Program-made: the position numbers and the translations under genes
Notes under the pieces: generated by a model
Seen by the model: the letters and a program-made list of their open reading frames with translations, nothing else
Databases searched by the model: none
Told to the model about the DNA's origin: nothing
Shown: one piece after another, positions 1 to 6,087 of the stretch
Layout of the letters: each line of letters starts with the position of its first letter
How positions within the stretch are numbered: position 1 is the stretch's first letter
From: an archaeon
GTDB lineage: Archaea > EX4484-52 > B79-G9
Assembly (NCBI GenBank): GCA_030594585.1
Contig: JAUVEX010000024.1
Span: forward strand, 1 to 10,429
DNA: 10,429 nt
Direction of reading: 5' to 3'

Positions 1-49
1 AATTCAAGAACATATAAAATAGATATATCTAACTGTTTCAAAGAGCCAA

Positions 50-112
50 TTATTTCAATGTATCAATAGCATCCATTGCCTTTAAGCTGTATGATTCTTC
101 TTCTTTCTTTGC
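50..112 (-). other. Possible read-through tail of the 113-715 gene after its TAG stop
   Basis: Directly after the TAG stop (113-115) the same frame stays open for 20 codons and ends in TAA at 50-52. The predicted tail starts AKKEEESYSLK and is strongly charged, as expected for the cytoplasmic side of a membrane anchor. Openness over 20 codons is weak evidence by itself. It could be a read-through or recoded tail, the remnant of a longer ORF cut by a K-to-stop or Q-to-stop change, or chance. Against general TAG recoding, the partial gene at the right edge also ends in TAG, and reading past that one runs antisense through uppS. Confidence 0.2.
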
Positions 113-715
113 CTATCTTCTAAAAAACAATAAAATCGCGCCCAAAGCAACAAGCCCACCAATGCCATATAAAATAGCATTATCTGTGCCCATCATATTC
201 GGCAAACCACTGTCGGCTTTTGCAGATATGTCGCCATAAGTCTCATTAATCACTCTGGGGCGTATAACCGAAACCCACAACTGATTGCTATGCCCCTCTT
301 TGCTGAAATCCACAAGTATACTTATTCGGTCCTGTTTTCCAACTGCTTTTTCTGTAGGCATTATGGTCCATTTGAATGTTTTTGTCCATCCCGAAGGCAC
401 CTGAAAAACATCCATGCGCTCGCGTAGGTTGCTTATTCTTTCGCTTGAAACAGGAACAAAATTATCGGGATTATGGATTGTTTCAAAATATCCTCGTCTA
501 AAAGAAGGTTTTATAAAAACAGCGCTGGCGCTTTTTGAGGTTACCGTAACTATCAATTCCCCGGGCTCGCCGATTTTAGGAGTTTCTGAACCAATATACT
601 GCATCTCAAAAGAACCATATTCGTTTTCAGTCCCTTCTTCTGCATACGCCGTATAAAAAAACACAGATACTATCGTAAATATAAGAACGCAATAAACTGC
701 TTGTTTTAAGATCAT
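113..715 (-). CDS. Secreted, C-terminally anchored beta-sandwich-like surface protein
   Basis: This 200-aa protein of unknown function is probably exported and held in the membrane. Residues 1-25 form a signal peptide (hydrophobic stretch about 8-22, likely cleavage after AYA). Residues about 35-155 are rich in beta-type sequence around PKIGEPGELIVTVTS, which resembles the immunoglobulin-like or S-layer-type modules of archaeal surface proteins; this is an inference from pattern. A C-terminal membrane segment (about 180-198) follows an LPNMMG stretch (171-176), and the chain ends in two arginines. That motif-helix-basic-end order resembles sortase or archaeosortase sorting signals, though the motif matches no standard class I know. 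The gene lies 10 nt after SRP54 with its own ribosome binding site, so it is probably co-transcribed. The stop is TAG and the frame reopens behind it. Confidence 0.75.
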   Translation of the reverse strand: MILKQAVYCVLIFTIVSVFFYTAYAEEGTENEYGSFEMQYIGSETPKIGEPGELIVTVTSKSASAVFIKPSFRRGYFETIHNPDNFVPVSSERISNLRERMDVFQVPSGWTKTFKWTIMPTEKAVGKQDRISILVDFSKEGHSNQLWVSVIRPRVINETYGDISAKADSGLPNMMGTDNAILYGIGGLVALGAILLFFRR

Positions 716-721
716 AACAAT

Positions 722-727
722 TCCTTT
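722..727 (-). promoter_or_regulatory. Ribosome binding site AAAGGA for the 113-715 gene
   Basis: AAAGGA lies six bases upstream of the ATG at 713-715 and overlaps the SRP54 stop codon. This supports the ATG at 715 as the start and translation from the SRP54 transcript. Confidence 0.6.
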
Positions 728-2045
728 ACATACCCGGCATGCCCTTAAAATTCTTCATAAGATTAGCCATAGGACCGCGTTTGAGCCCTTTTCCACCTTT
801 CATCTTTTTCATCATCTTTTTCATCATGTTGAATTGTTTTAGAAGCTCTTTTAGTTCGGTCTCAGGCACACCAGCCCCTTTTGATATTCTGCTTACACGG
901 GAAGAGTCCAATATATCCGGGTTTTTCCTTTCATCAACAGTCATAGAATCAATCATGATGCGCCATTGGTTCATCTTTTCTTCCTGTACGCCAAGCATCT
1001 CTTTTGGTATTTTGGCGCCGCCCATGGGAATCATATCCATAATTTTGCCTAAAGAGCCCATTTTTTTCATGGATTCAATTTGTGAGTAGAATATCTCAAG
1101 ATTGAACTCCCCTTTCATTAACTCTTCTGCTTTCTCAGGATTAAACGCATCTTTTGCTTTTTCCAAAAGACCTTCAAGGTCGCCCATGCCCAAAAGCCGC
1201 GATACAAACCTTACAGGGTCATACACTTCAAAATCATCAGGTTTTTCACCCATTCCAAGGAATTTGGTGTTAACACCGGCTGCATGGCATGCAGACAATA
1301 CCCCACCGCCTTTAGCAGACGAGTCCATTTTAGTGACAATAACGCCTGTAAGACCGACTAATTTATTGAATTCCTCTGCCTGTTTTTGTGCGGCTTGTCC
1401 TATATCTCCTGAAAGCACAAGCAGTTTTTCGCGGGCATTGAGTATCTTGTTAATTTTTTTTATTTCATCCGCAAGTTCAGAGTCAAGTGCTGAGCGGCCT
1501 GCAGAGTCCACAATCACAACTTCTTTGTCTTTGAATTGCTTTACACCCGCTTCCACTATTTTTACAGGGTCTTTTTCTTTTGCATCTCCATAAACATCAA
1601 TATTGAGCTTTCCTGCAAGCTGTTTTAGCTGTTCGTATGCCGCAGGCCGCCAGGTGTCGCACGAAATCATGCCGACAGATAAACCTTTTTTGACAAAGAA
1701 TCGGCCAAGTTTTGCAGTTGTCGTTGTTTTTCCTGAACCGAAAAGGCCAACTAGTAGTATTTTTTGCTTTTCGAGCTTTATTTCAGGCTTTTCTTTTCCC
1801 AAAAATTCAACAAGCTCGTCATAGACTATATTTATGACATGCTCGCGGCGGGTTATGCCTTTTGGGACTTTTTCATCCAATGCTTTTTCTTTTATATTTT
1901 TAGATAATTCAAAAACAAGCTTTACATTTACATCTGCCTGTATAAGCGAGCGCTGAAGGTCGCGAACCAAATCATCAACTGCTGCCTTGTCTGCAACACC
2001 GATTCGCGCGAACTTCGCCAAAGAATCTTTTATCTTGTCAAACAT
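726..2045 (-). CDS. srp54: Signal recognition particle 54 kDa protein (SRP54 GTPase)
   Basis: SRP54 binds signal sequences of nascent proteins and 7S RNA, and docks ribosomes at the membrane through the FtsY receptor in a GTP-dependent cycle. At 439 aa it has the usual length. The N domain is about 1-90. The G domain carries G1 GLFGSGKT (100-107), G2 DTWRPAA (130-136), G3 DSAGR (180-184), G4 TKMD (238-241) and G5 GMGEK (264-268). The M domain (about 300-439) holds the RNA-binding SRVSRISKG (382-390) and a methionine-rich end. Two positions are unusual: Phe102 in G1, where Gln is typical of SRP54, and Ser181 in G3, where Thr is typical. A TATA-like element sits about 27 nt upstream of the ATG, suggesting a leaderless transcript. 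The secreted-protein gene follows directly. Confidence 0.97.
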   Translation of the reverse strand: MFDKIKDSLAKFARIGVADKAAVDDLVRDLQRSLIQADVNVKLVFELSKNIKEKALDEKVPKGITRREHVINIVYDELVEFLGKEKPEIKLEKQKILLVGLFGSGKTTTTAKLGRFFVKKGLSVGMISCDTWRPAAYEQLKQLAGKLNIDVYGDAKEKDPVKIVEAGVKQFKDKEVVIVDSAGRSALDSELADEIKKINKILNAREKLLVLSGDIGQAAQKQAEEFNKLVGLTGVIVTKMDSSAKGGGVLSACHAAGVNTKFLGMGEKPDDFEVYDPVRFVSRLLGMGDLEGLLEKAKDAFNPEKAEELMKGEFNLEIFYSQIESMKKMGSLGKIMDMIPMGGAKIPKEMLGVQEEKMNQWRIMIDSMTVDERKNPDILDSSRVSRISKGAGVPETELKELLKQFNMMKKMMKKMKGGKGLKRGPMANLMKNFKGMPGM

Positions 2046-2068
2046 AGAATGTCTTTAGAAGTAATATC

Positions 2069-2076
2069 TTTTAATA
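2069..2076 (-). promoter_or_regulatory. TATA box for srp54
   Basis: On the minus strand this reads TATTAAAA. Its centre is about 27 nt upstream of the srp54 ATG at 2045, the spacing at which archaeal transcription usually starts. This predicts a leaderless or nearly leaderless mRNA. The match to a canonical TATA box is moderate. Confidence 0.45.
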
Positions 2077-2090
2077 GTTTATTTGCGTTG

Positions 2091-2702
2091 TTACCTTCTA
2101 TCCAATTCTTTTCCAACACCAGAAAAAAATTCATCATCATGTGCCTTTTTTATAGAGTCGCCTACAGGTGTTATATTTAGAGTGTTTCCTTTTTTATTTC
2201 CACGAGTATCGATTTGTTGGTCTTCTTTTGAGCCAATAACAGAAATCACTCGACAATCTTTTGGTTCTGTTTCAATATTAAAATCAACAACAACAATCGG
2301 AATTTGTTTTTCATCAACAAAATCTTTCAAAAGCTGAGTTTCTTCAAAAACAGGTCTTTCTTGAAAAGCATAACAACCGCTTTTTATAAGCTGTTGGTAC
2401 TCCTTTGCAAGAGCCAGACCAGTATTTAAGTTAAGAGGCATGTTGTATTCATTAAGTTTTGCTTTTCGTTCATTTGCGTCTGGTTTATATCGGAAGCAAT
2501 GATTAATGAAAGGAGTAATTAACGGCGCAAGTTCCGGGATGAATTGAATTAAGTCTATGCCTCCGGCGGTTTTCTCCGGAGTATATGTCCCAAGAATCAT
2601 GGGTGTTTCAATGCCTGATTGCCTATCTGCAAAAAAGATATAACCTGGTCCTTTTTCTTTGCACATTGCTTTTTTAGCATAAATTGCTATTGTTTTACTC
2701 AT
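2091..2702 (-). CDS. Hypothetical protein, 203 aa, no recognised family
   Basis: I do not recognise this protein. It is probably soluble: there is no signal peptide and no convincing membrane helix. The middle (about 51-70) is moderately hydrophobic and ends at a Cys-Phe pair. A strand-like IPIVVVDFNIE stretch lies at 134-144, followed by a second one, RVISVIGS (151-158), which suggests an alpha/beta fold. The C-terminus is hydrophilic and ends KELDRR. A longer reading starting at GTG (2711) exists, but the TATA box at 2725-2732 predicts transcription starting almost exactly at the ATG at 2702, so I chose that. The gene has its own promoter and sits between two genes of unrelated type, so context gives no role. 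The open frame and the well-placed promoter are the evidence that it is real. Confidence 0.65.
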   Translation of the reverse strand: MSKTIAIYAKKAMCKEKGPGYIFFADRQSGIETPMILGTYTPEKTAGGIDLIQFIPELAPLITPFINHCFRYKPDANERKAKLNEYNMPLNLNTGLALAKEYQQLIKSGCYAFQERPVFEETQLLKDFVDEKQIPIVVVDFNIETEPKDCRVISVIGSKEDQQIDTRGNKKGNTLNITPVGDSIKKAHDDEFFSGVGKELDRR

Positions 2703-2724
2703 AACCACCACATAGTAATCATAG

Positions 2725-2739
2725 TTTATATATCTTTCG
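2725..2739 (-). promoter_or_regulatory. BRE plus TATA box for the 2091-2702 gene
   Basis: On the minus strand the element reads CGAAAG, then ATATATAAA: a purine-rich BRE followed by a near-ideal archaeal TATA box. The TATA core (2725-2732) is centred 26-27 nt upstream of the ATG at 2702, predicting leaderless initiation there and deciding the start against the GTG at 2711. Confidence 0.7.
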
Positions 2740-2771
2740 TTTCAATGCATTTTGCGCACGCTGCAGGACGA

Positions 2772-3389
2772 TTATTCATCCCCTGCCTGAAAAGTTGCCA
2801 TTTCCCCTTCAGGCACCTTCGGCGCCCCCCTTTGCGGATATATATTGCGGCTTGCATATCTTTGCGCAAGGAAGCCCGTCATATTCATAAACATATCTTT
2901 TATTGAGTTATTTACGGGTTCCGAACATATTTTTTCAACAGCAGAAAATATATAGCTTCCGACAATCGGGGTCATTTTTTCTTCCGCAATATTCGAGGCT
3001 GCAATCCGTTCAAAAATCTCATTCAAAGAGCCCGCAAGAACTATTGCCCCAAAAACAAAGGCTTCCTTGGGAATTTTTTTAAGAACGCTGTATTTTTCAG
3101 ATAATGAGCTATATGCGCTTGTTTCAAAGAATGTATCTGCTATCTGTGAAACAGCATATCCTCCAATAAAATGAGTTATGTAGTCAACTTCAGGCGCCTG
3201 AACATAAAGCATATGGTCCCAATTCCCGTTCCACGGAAACAACGCAGCGAAATGCGCACCAACTGTTGCAACTGTGGGCAGAACAACCTTTGGTTTGCAA
3301 AAGTCATTCTTTTTGATTTCTTCGTATAATGCGCCAGGATTTTTGTTCATACCGCAAGTAGAAGCAGCAAGGATATAAATCTGAATCAT
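2772..3389 (-). CDS. Putative membrane protein, YjdF/VanZ-like motif pattern
   Basis: A 205-aa protein with hydrophobic stretches at about 35-53, 70-86, 108-122 and 138-152. Polar residues sit inside or beside them in the order D69-x3-H73-x2-G76, N123-E124-x2-E127, then D165-x3-N169-x2-G172. That D/H/G, E-x2-E, D-x3-N-x2-G pattern recalls the small integral membrane proteins of the YjdF (DUF2238) and VanZ-like groups, whose biochemical role is mostly unknown. The match is by motif memory only. The C-terminal 25 residues are hydrophilic and proline- and glycine-rich. The ATG at 3389 lies about 27 nt from a TATA-like element shared with RNase Z. A GGGG stretch 7 nt upstream could be a ribosome binding site if transcription starts further away. 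Confidence 0.65.
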   Translation of the reverse strand: MIQIYILAASTCGMNKNPGALYEEIKKNDFCKPKVVLPTVATVGAHFAALFPWNGNWDHMLYVQAPEVDYITHFIGGYAVSQIADTFFETSAYSSLSEKYSVLKKIPKEAFVFGAIVLAGSLNEIFERIAASNIAEEKMTPIVGSYIFSAVEKICSEPVNNSIKDMFMNMTGFLAQRYASRNIYPQRGAPKVPEGEMATFQAGDE

Positions 3390-3412
3390 GCGCCAACCCC
3401 TATGGGCTTTTT

Positions 3413-3421
3413 ATTTAAAAT
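3413..3421. promoter_or_regulatory. Shared bidirectional TATA element between 3389 and 3443
   Basis: The AT block ATTTAAAAT sits in the middle of a 53-bp divergent intergenic gap. Read rightward, its centre is about 26 nt from the ATG at 3443; read leftward, about 27 nt from the ATG at 3389. One near-palindromic core could therefore place leaderless starts for both genes. Confidence 0.5.
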
Positions 3422-3442
3422 ATGTTGTCCTTAATAATGCTC

Positions 3443-4351
3443 ATGATAAAAATCGTATTTTTGGGAACAACATCGGGTGTTCCTACAAACAAGCGCAACC
3501 TGCCTGCAATTTTTATGATGTATAAAAAAGAGCGAATGCTTTTTGACTGCGGGGAAGGCACTCAGCGCCAGCTTATGGCAAAAAATCTTAAATTTATGAA
3601 AATTGACCGTATTTTTATATCCCACTGGCATGCGGATCATTTCGCAGGGCTTTTGGGGCTTGTGCAGACAATGTCTCTTGAAAGCAGGACAAAACCGCTT
3701 GAAATATACGGTCCTGTAAAATCAAAAGAATTTGTAGAACAGCTTTTAAATATCGGCTATTTTGAGCGCGGATTTGAAGTAAAAGTGACTGAACTTGATG
3801 AGGGCGATATTGTTGATTGCGGGGAATATGAGATAATCCCGTTTGCAGTAGAGCACAGGATACCGGCGTTAGGGTTTGTATTCAATGAAAAAGAAAAATT
3901 AAGCGCTAATATGAAAAAAGCAGCTAAATTCGGGCTTGAAACAAGCCCGCTTATAGGCGATTTAAAGGAAGGGAAAACCATAAAGTATAAAGGAAAAACA
4001 ATAACGCCTAACGATATTCTTGAAGTTCATAAAGGGCGAAAAATAGTATACACCGGCGATACCAAATACACCGAAAACATTGTGAAATTTGCTAAAAACG
4101 CCGATGTGCTTATAAGCGACTCCACATTCTCGTCAGATTTTGAGGAACGGGCAGGCGATTTTAAGCATTTTACAGCAAAACAGGCAGGGATTATTGCAAA
4201 AAAAGCAGGTGTAAAAAAGCTTGTTCTAACGCACATCTCAAGAAGATATCAGGAAAAAAGCAACGGCGAAAAGAACCTATTGGAAGACGCCAAAAATGTA
4301 TTCAAAAACACGATTTTAGCAAAAGATTTTCTTGAAATAACAGTTAAATGA
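3443..4351 (+). CDS. rnz: Ribonuclease Z (tRNA 3'-processing endonuclease)
   Basis: RNase Z cuts the 3' trailer from tRNA precursors to expose the discriminator base before CCA addition. The 302-aa product has the short-form length and a complete metallo-beta-lactamase set: FDCGEGT (34-40), the zinc motif HWHADH (61-66), His138 in VEHR, TGDT (204-207) with Asp206, SDSTF (225-229), the HFTAKQAG segment (242-249, typically HSTA) and His264 in LTHIS. The frame is open from an ATG at 3422, which would add seven residues (MLSLIML). I chose 3443 because it gives the standard N-terminus MIKIVFLGTTSG and because the TATA element lies 26 nt before it, predicting a leaderless message. It is divergent from the putative membrane protein gene on the left. 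Confidence 0.95.
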   Translation: MIKIVFLGTTSGVPTNKRNLPAIFMMYKKERMLFDCGEGTQRQLMAKNLKFMKIDRIFISHWHADHFAGLLGLVQTMSLESRTKPLEIYGPVKSKEFVEQLLNIGYFERGFEVKVTELDEGDIVDCGEYEIIPFAVEHRIPALGFVFNEKEKLSANMKKAAKFGLETSPLIGDLKEGKTIKYKGKTITPNDILEVHKGRKIVYTGDTKYTENIVKFAKNADVLISDSTFSSDFEERAGDFKHFTAKQAGIIAKKAGVKKLVLTHISRRYQEKSNGEKNLLEDAKNVFKNTILAKDFLEITVK

Positions 4352-4360
4352 TTAAACCCT

Positions 4361-4379
4361 GTCCGAAAGTCTTATAAAA
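4361..4379 (+). promoter_or_regulatory. BRE plus TATA box for the 4402-aspS operon
   Basis: The sequence GTCCGAAAG (BRE-like) is followed by TCTTATAAAA. The TATA core TTATAAAA (4372-4379) is centred 26-27 nt before the ATG at 4402, predicting leaderless translation. The CGAAAG block also occurs at the same place in the promoter of the 2091-2702 gene. Confidence 0.7.
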
Positions 4380-4401
4380 CTACCCTTCCTTAACAGAATC
4401 C

Positions 4402-4641
4402 ATGCGCAAAGAAGCAAAGTCTATTCTTATACACACTATTGCAGGACTAATTGTCGGAAGCCTGACAAAAACAATTGACGGCAAGCTATTACTTATTATC
4501 GGTTTTGCCGTGCTTTTTGCTCTTCGTGAAGCAACAATGCGTGTATTTAAGCCTGAAGAAAAGAACTTCTGGGCTGCAAACGGCCTTATGCAATACTTAT
4601 TTACATGGCTCGCAGTTGCGGTGATTGCGCTCAATGTTTGA
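4402..4641 (+). CDS. Small membrane protein upstream of aspS, 79 aa
   Basis: A 79-aa hydrophobic protein with probable membrane segments at about 8-22, 28-44 and 62-79. A short charged loop (about 45-56, RVFKPEEKNFW) precedes the last helix, which begins near GLMQYLFTW. It resembles the very small archaeal membrane proteins of unknown function that carry a W-x-x-N-G element before the final helix (here FWAANG); I cannot confirm the family. A strong BRE/TATA pair lies 26-27 nt upstream of its ATG, and aspS begins 5 nt after its stop, so it is the first gene of a two-gene operon. The tight spacing suggests translational coupling to AspRS more than a shared function. Confidence 0.8.
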   Translation: MRKEAKSILIHTIAGLIVGSLTKTIDGKLLLIIGFAVLFALREATMRVFKPEEKNFWAANGLMQYLFTWLAVAVIALNV

Positions 4642-4646
4642 TTTTT

Positions 4647-5945
4647 ATGTTACGAACTGAATTTTCATCGGATGTAAAACCCGAAACAAAAGCAACTGTT
4701 GCAGGGTTTGTGCAGGATAAGCGGGATGTCGGAAAACTTATATTTTTAGTTCTAAGAGACCAAAATGGCGTAATTCAGGCAACATTCAAGAAAGGAGAGA
4801 TAAACGAGGATGTTTTTACTGCTGCAAAGAAAGTTCCTAAAGAATCATTTGTAAAAATTTCAGGAAAAACCCTTAAAAATGACCGTGCTCCAAACAAGGT
4901 CGAGATAAAACCGGACACATTTGAAATACTCTCTCGTGCAGAAACACCGCTTCCATTGGATGTTTCAGGCACAATAGACTCTAATCTTGATAAAAGGCTT
5001 GACTGGCGATTTTTAGACATAAGGCAGCCAAAAGTTATGGCTGTTTTCAGGCTTCAAAGCGAGATTGTGAACCTTTTAAACGAATTCATGGTTAAAAACA
5101 AATTTATGCGCATATTCTCCTCAAGAATAACGGGTGCCGCCACAGAAGGCGGAACTGAATATTTTCCTATAATGTATTTTAACAAAGAGGCTTTTTTGGC
5201 CCAAAGCCCTCAGTTGTATAAAGAATCTGCTCTTGCATCCGGTATGGACCGGGTGTATGAAATAGGTTTTGTATACCGCGCAGAGCCGCACCACACAACA
5301 AGGCACCTATGCGAGTATGTTTCCTTTGATTTTGAAATGACAACTGAGGATTTAAGCGAAATTCTTGACATGGAAGAAAAAATGATGCAATACATATTTA
5401 CAGAGCTCAACAAAAGGTGCAAAGAGGTTCTTGATATTTACGGGATAACACTTGAAGTTCCTAAAAAAATTCCTCGCTTGACGCTTGCAGAAGCGAACGA
5501 TATATTGAAGAAAGAAAAGCTTGACAAGGAATTTATTGAAGAAAATGACCTTACACCCGAAGGCGAGAGAAAGATAAGCGCATGGGCAGAAAAAAATCAC
5601 AACACTTCTTTTGTATTTATTACACATTTTCCCTTTGCAAAAAAGCCGTTTTACATCATGAAAGATGGCAAAAAGGAGTCATTATCATTTGACTTGATTT
5701 ACAATGGGCTTGAAATCACAAGCGGCGGCATAAGAGAGCATGATTATGATGCACGGGTCAAGAATGTGAAAGACAAGGGAATAGACCCGAAAACATTTGA
5801 TCATTTGAGATTTTTCAAATACGGAATGCCGCCTCACGGCGGTCTTGCGCTTGGAATAGAAAGGCTTACAGAAAAAATATTGAACCTCGATAATGTAAGA
5901 GAGGCTACGCTTACACCAAGAGATACCGAACGGCTTAAGCCATAA
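4647..5945 (+). CDS. aspS: Aspartyl-tRNA synthetase, archaeal/eukaryotic type
   Basis: This class II synthetase activates aspartate with ATP and charges tRNA-Asp. It has 432 aa, the usual archaeal length, without the GAD insertion of bacterial AspRS. The N-terminal OB-fold anticodon-binding domain is about 1-100, ending at RAETPLPLD. The catalytic core shows ATEGGTEYF (165-173), QSPQLYK (186-192), motif 2 with Arg211 (YRAEPHHTTRH), and motif 3 GGLALGIER (398-406). An upstream ATG at 4605 would extend it but overlaps the preceding gene, and MLRTEFSS is the familiar N-terminus, so I start at 4647. It lies 5 nt after the 79-aa gene without a clear ribosome binding site, suggesting re-initiation. 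Anticodon-domain residues Gln23 and Pro82 bear on whether it also charges tRNA-Asn. Confidence 0.97.
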   Translation: MLRTEFSSDVKPETKATVAGFVQDKRDVGKLIFLVLRDQNGVIQATFKKGEINEDVFTAAKKVPKESFVKISGKTLKNDRAPNKVEIKPDTFEILSRAETPLPLDVSGTIDSNLDKRLDWRFLDIRQPKVMAVFRLQSEIVNLLNEFMVKNKFMRIFSSRITGAATEGGTEYFPIMYFNKEAFLAQSPQLYKESALASGMDRVYEIGFVYRAEPHHTTRHLCEYVSFDFEMTTEDLSEILDMEEKMMQYIFTELNKRCKEVLDIYGITLEVPKKIPRLTLAEANDILKKEKLDKEFIEENDLTPEGERKISAWAEKNHNTSFVFITHFPFAKKPFYIMKDGKKESLSFDLIYNGLEITSGGIREHDYDARVKNVKDKGIDPKTFDHLRFFKYGMPPHGGLALGIERLTEKILNLDNVREATLTPRDTERLKP

Positions 5946-5970
5946 TTAAACAACAGTAGTTGGTGATACT

Positions 5971-6042
5971 ATGGAACCAAAAAACGATGTGTTTTTTAAA
6001 AATATGGGAACCGTGCTTCATATAACGAAGCGTGTAGAATAA
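5971..6042 (+). CDS. Small ORF, 23 codons, resembling a truncated Gar1 N-terminus
   Basis: A short ORF 25 nt after aspS has a GGTGAT ribosome binding site (5962-5967) at a distance similar to that of the ferredoxin gene. Its peptide ends MGTVLHITKRVE. The stretch MGTVLHITKR resembles the start of archaeal Gar1, the H/ACA pseudouridylation protein, where a GKVLH-type strand is followed by a basic residue and then G-x-L-I-V. Here TAA follows at once, and the sequence behind it does not continue a Gar1 fold in this frame. It could be a gene remnant cut at the boundary with the convergent 6086-7228 gene, a real micropeptide, or chance; part of it also forms a hairpin. Confidence 0.3.
   Translation: MEPKNDVFFKNMGTVLHITKRVE
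6012..6034 (+). repeat. Inverted repeat / hairpin downstream of aspS
   Basis: Positions 6012-6019 pair with 6027-6034 (CGTGCTTC with GAAGCGTG) around a 7-nt loop, giving an 8-bp stem with two G-U pairs. It lies inside the 23-codon ORF, about 40 nt before the T-tract, and could be a 3'-end RNA structure of the aspS message. Confidence 0.35.
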
Positions 6043-6073
6043 ACCAATAGAATAAAATCTTTTAAGGGAGATA

Positions 6074-6087
6074 TTTTTCTTTTTTTT
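6074..6087 (+). terminator. T-tract terminator of the aspS operon
   Basis: Thirteen of 14 bases are T (TTTTTCTTTTTTTT). Archaeal RNA polymerase terminates at such tracts. It lies 128 nt after aspS and touches the stop codon of the convergent gene (6086-6088). Confidence 0.55.

Noticed and set aside
11..30. AT-rich block with the palindrome AGATATATCT as a promoter for a gene left of the window
   Set aside because: TATA-like in either direction, but no start codon or gene is visible at the required distance inside the window.
739..1824. Several plus-strand open frames opposite SRP54
   Set aside because: They are antisense shadows of a gene with complete SRP54 motifs; their serine- and phenylalanine-rich products show no domain.
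2741..2771. GC-rich inverted elements (TGCA...TGCA around TGCGCA) as a terminator after the 2772-3389 gene
   Set aside because: The pairing is short and broken and no T-tract follows on the minus strand.
3422..3442. Extended N-terminus of RNase Z from the ATG at 3422
   Set aside because: The extra seven residues do not match the family start, and the promoter predicts transcription beginning at about 3443.
4605..4646. Extended N-terminus of AspRS starting inside the 79-aa gene
   Set aside because: It overlaps the preceding gene in another frame and adds a cysteine-containing stretch not seen in archaeal AspRS; MLRTEFSS is the typical start.
5121..5627. Minus-strand open frames opposite AspRS
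   Set aside because: They overlap the conserved catalytic core of AspRS and encode no recognisable protein.
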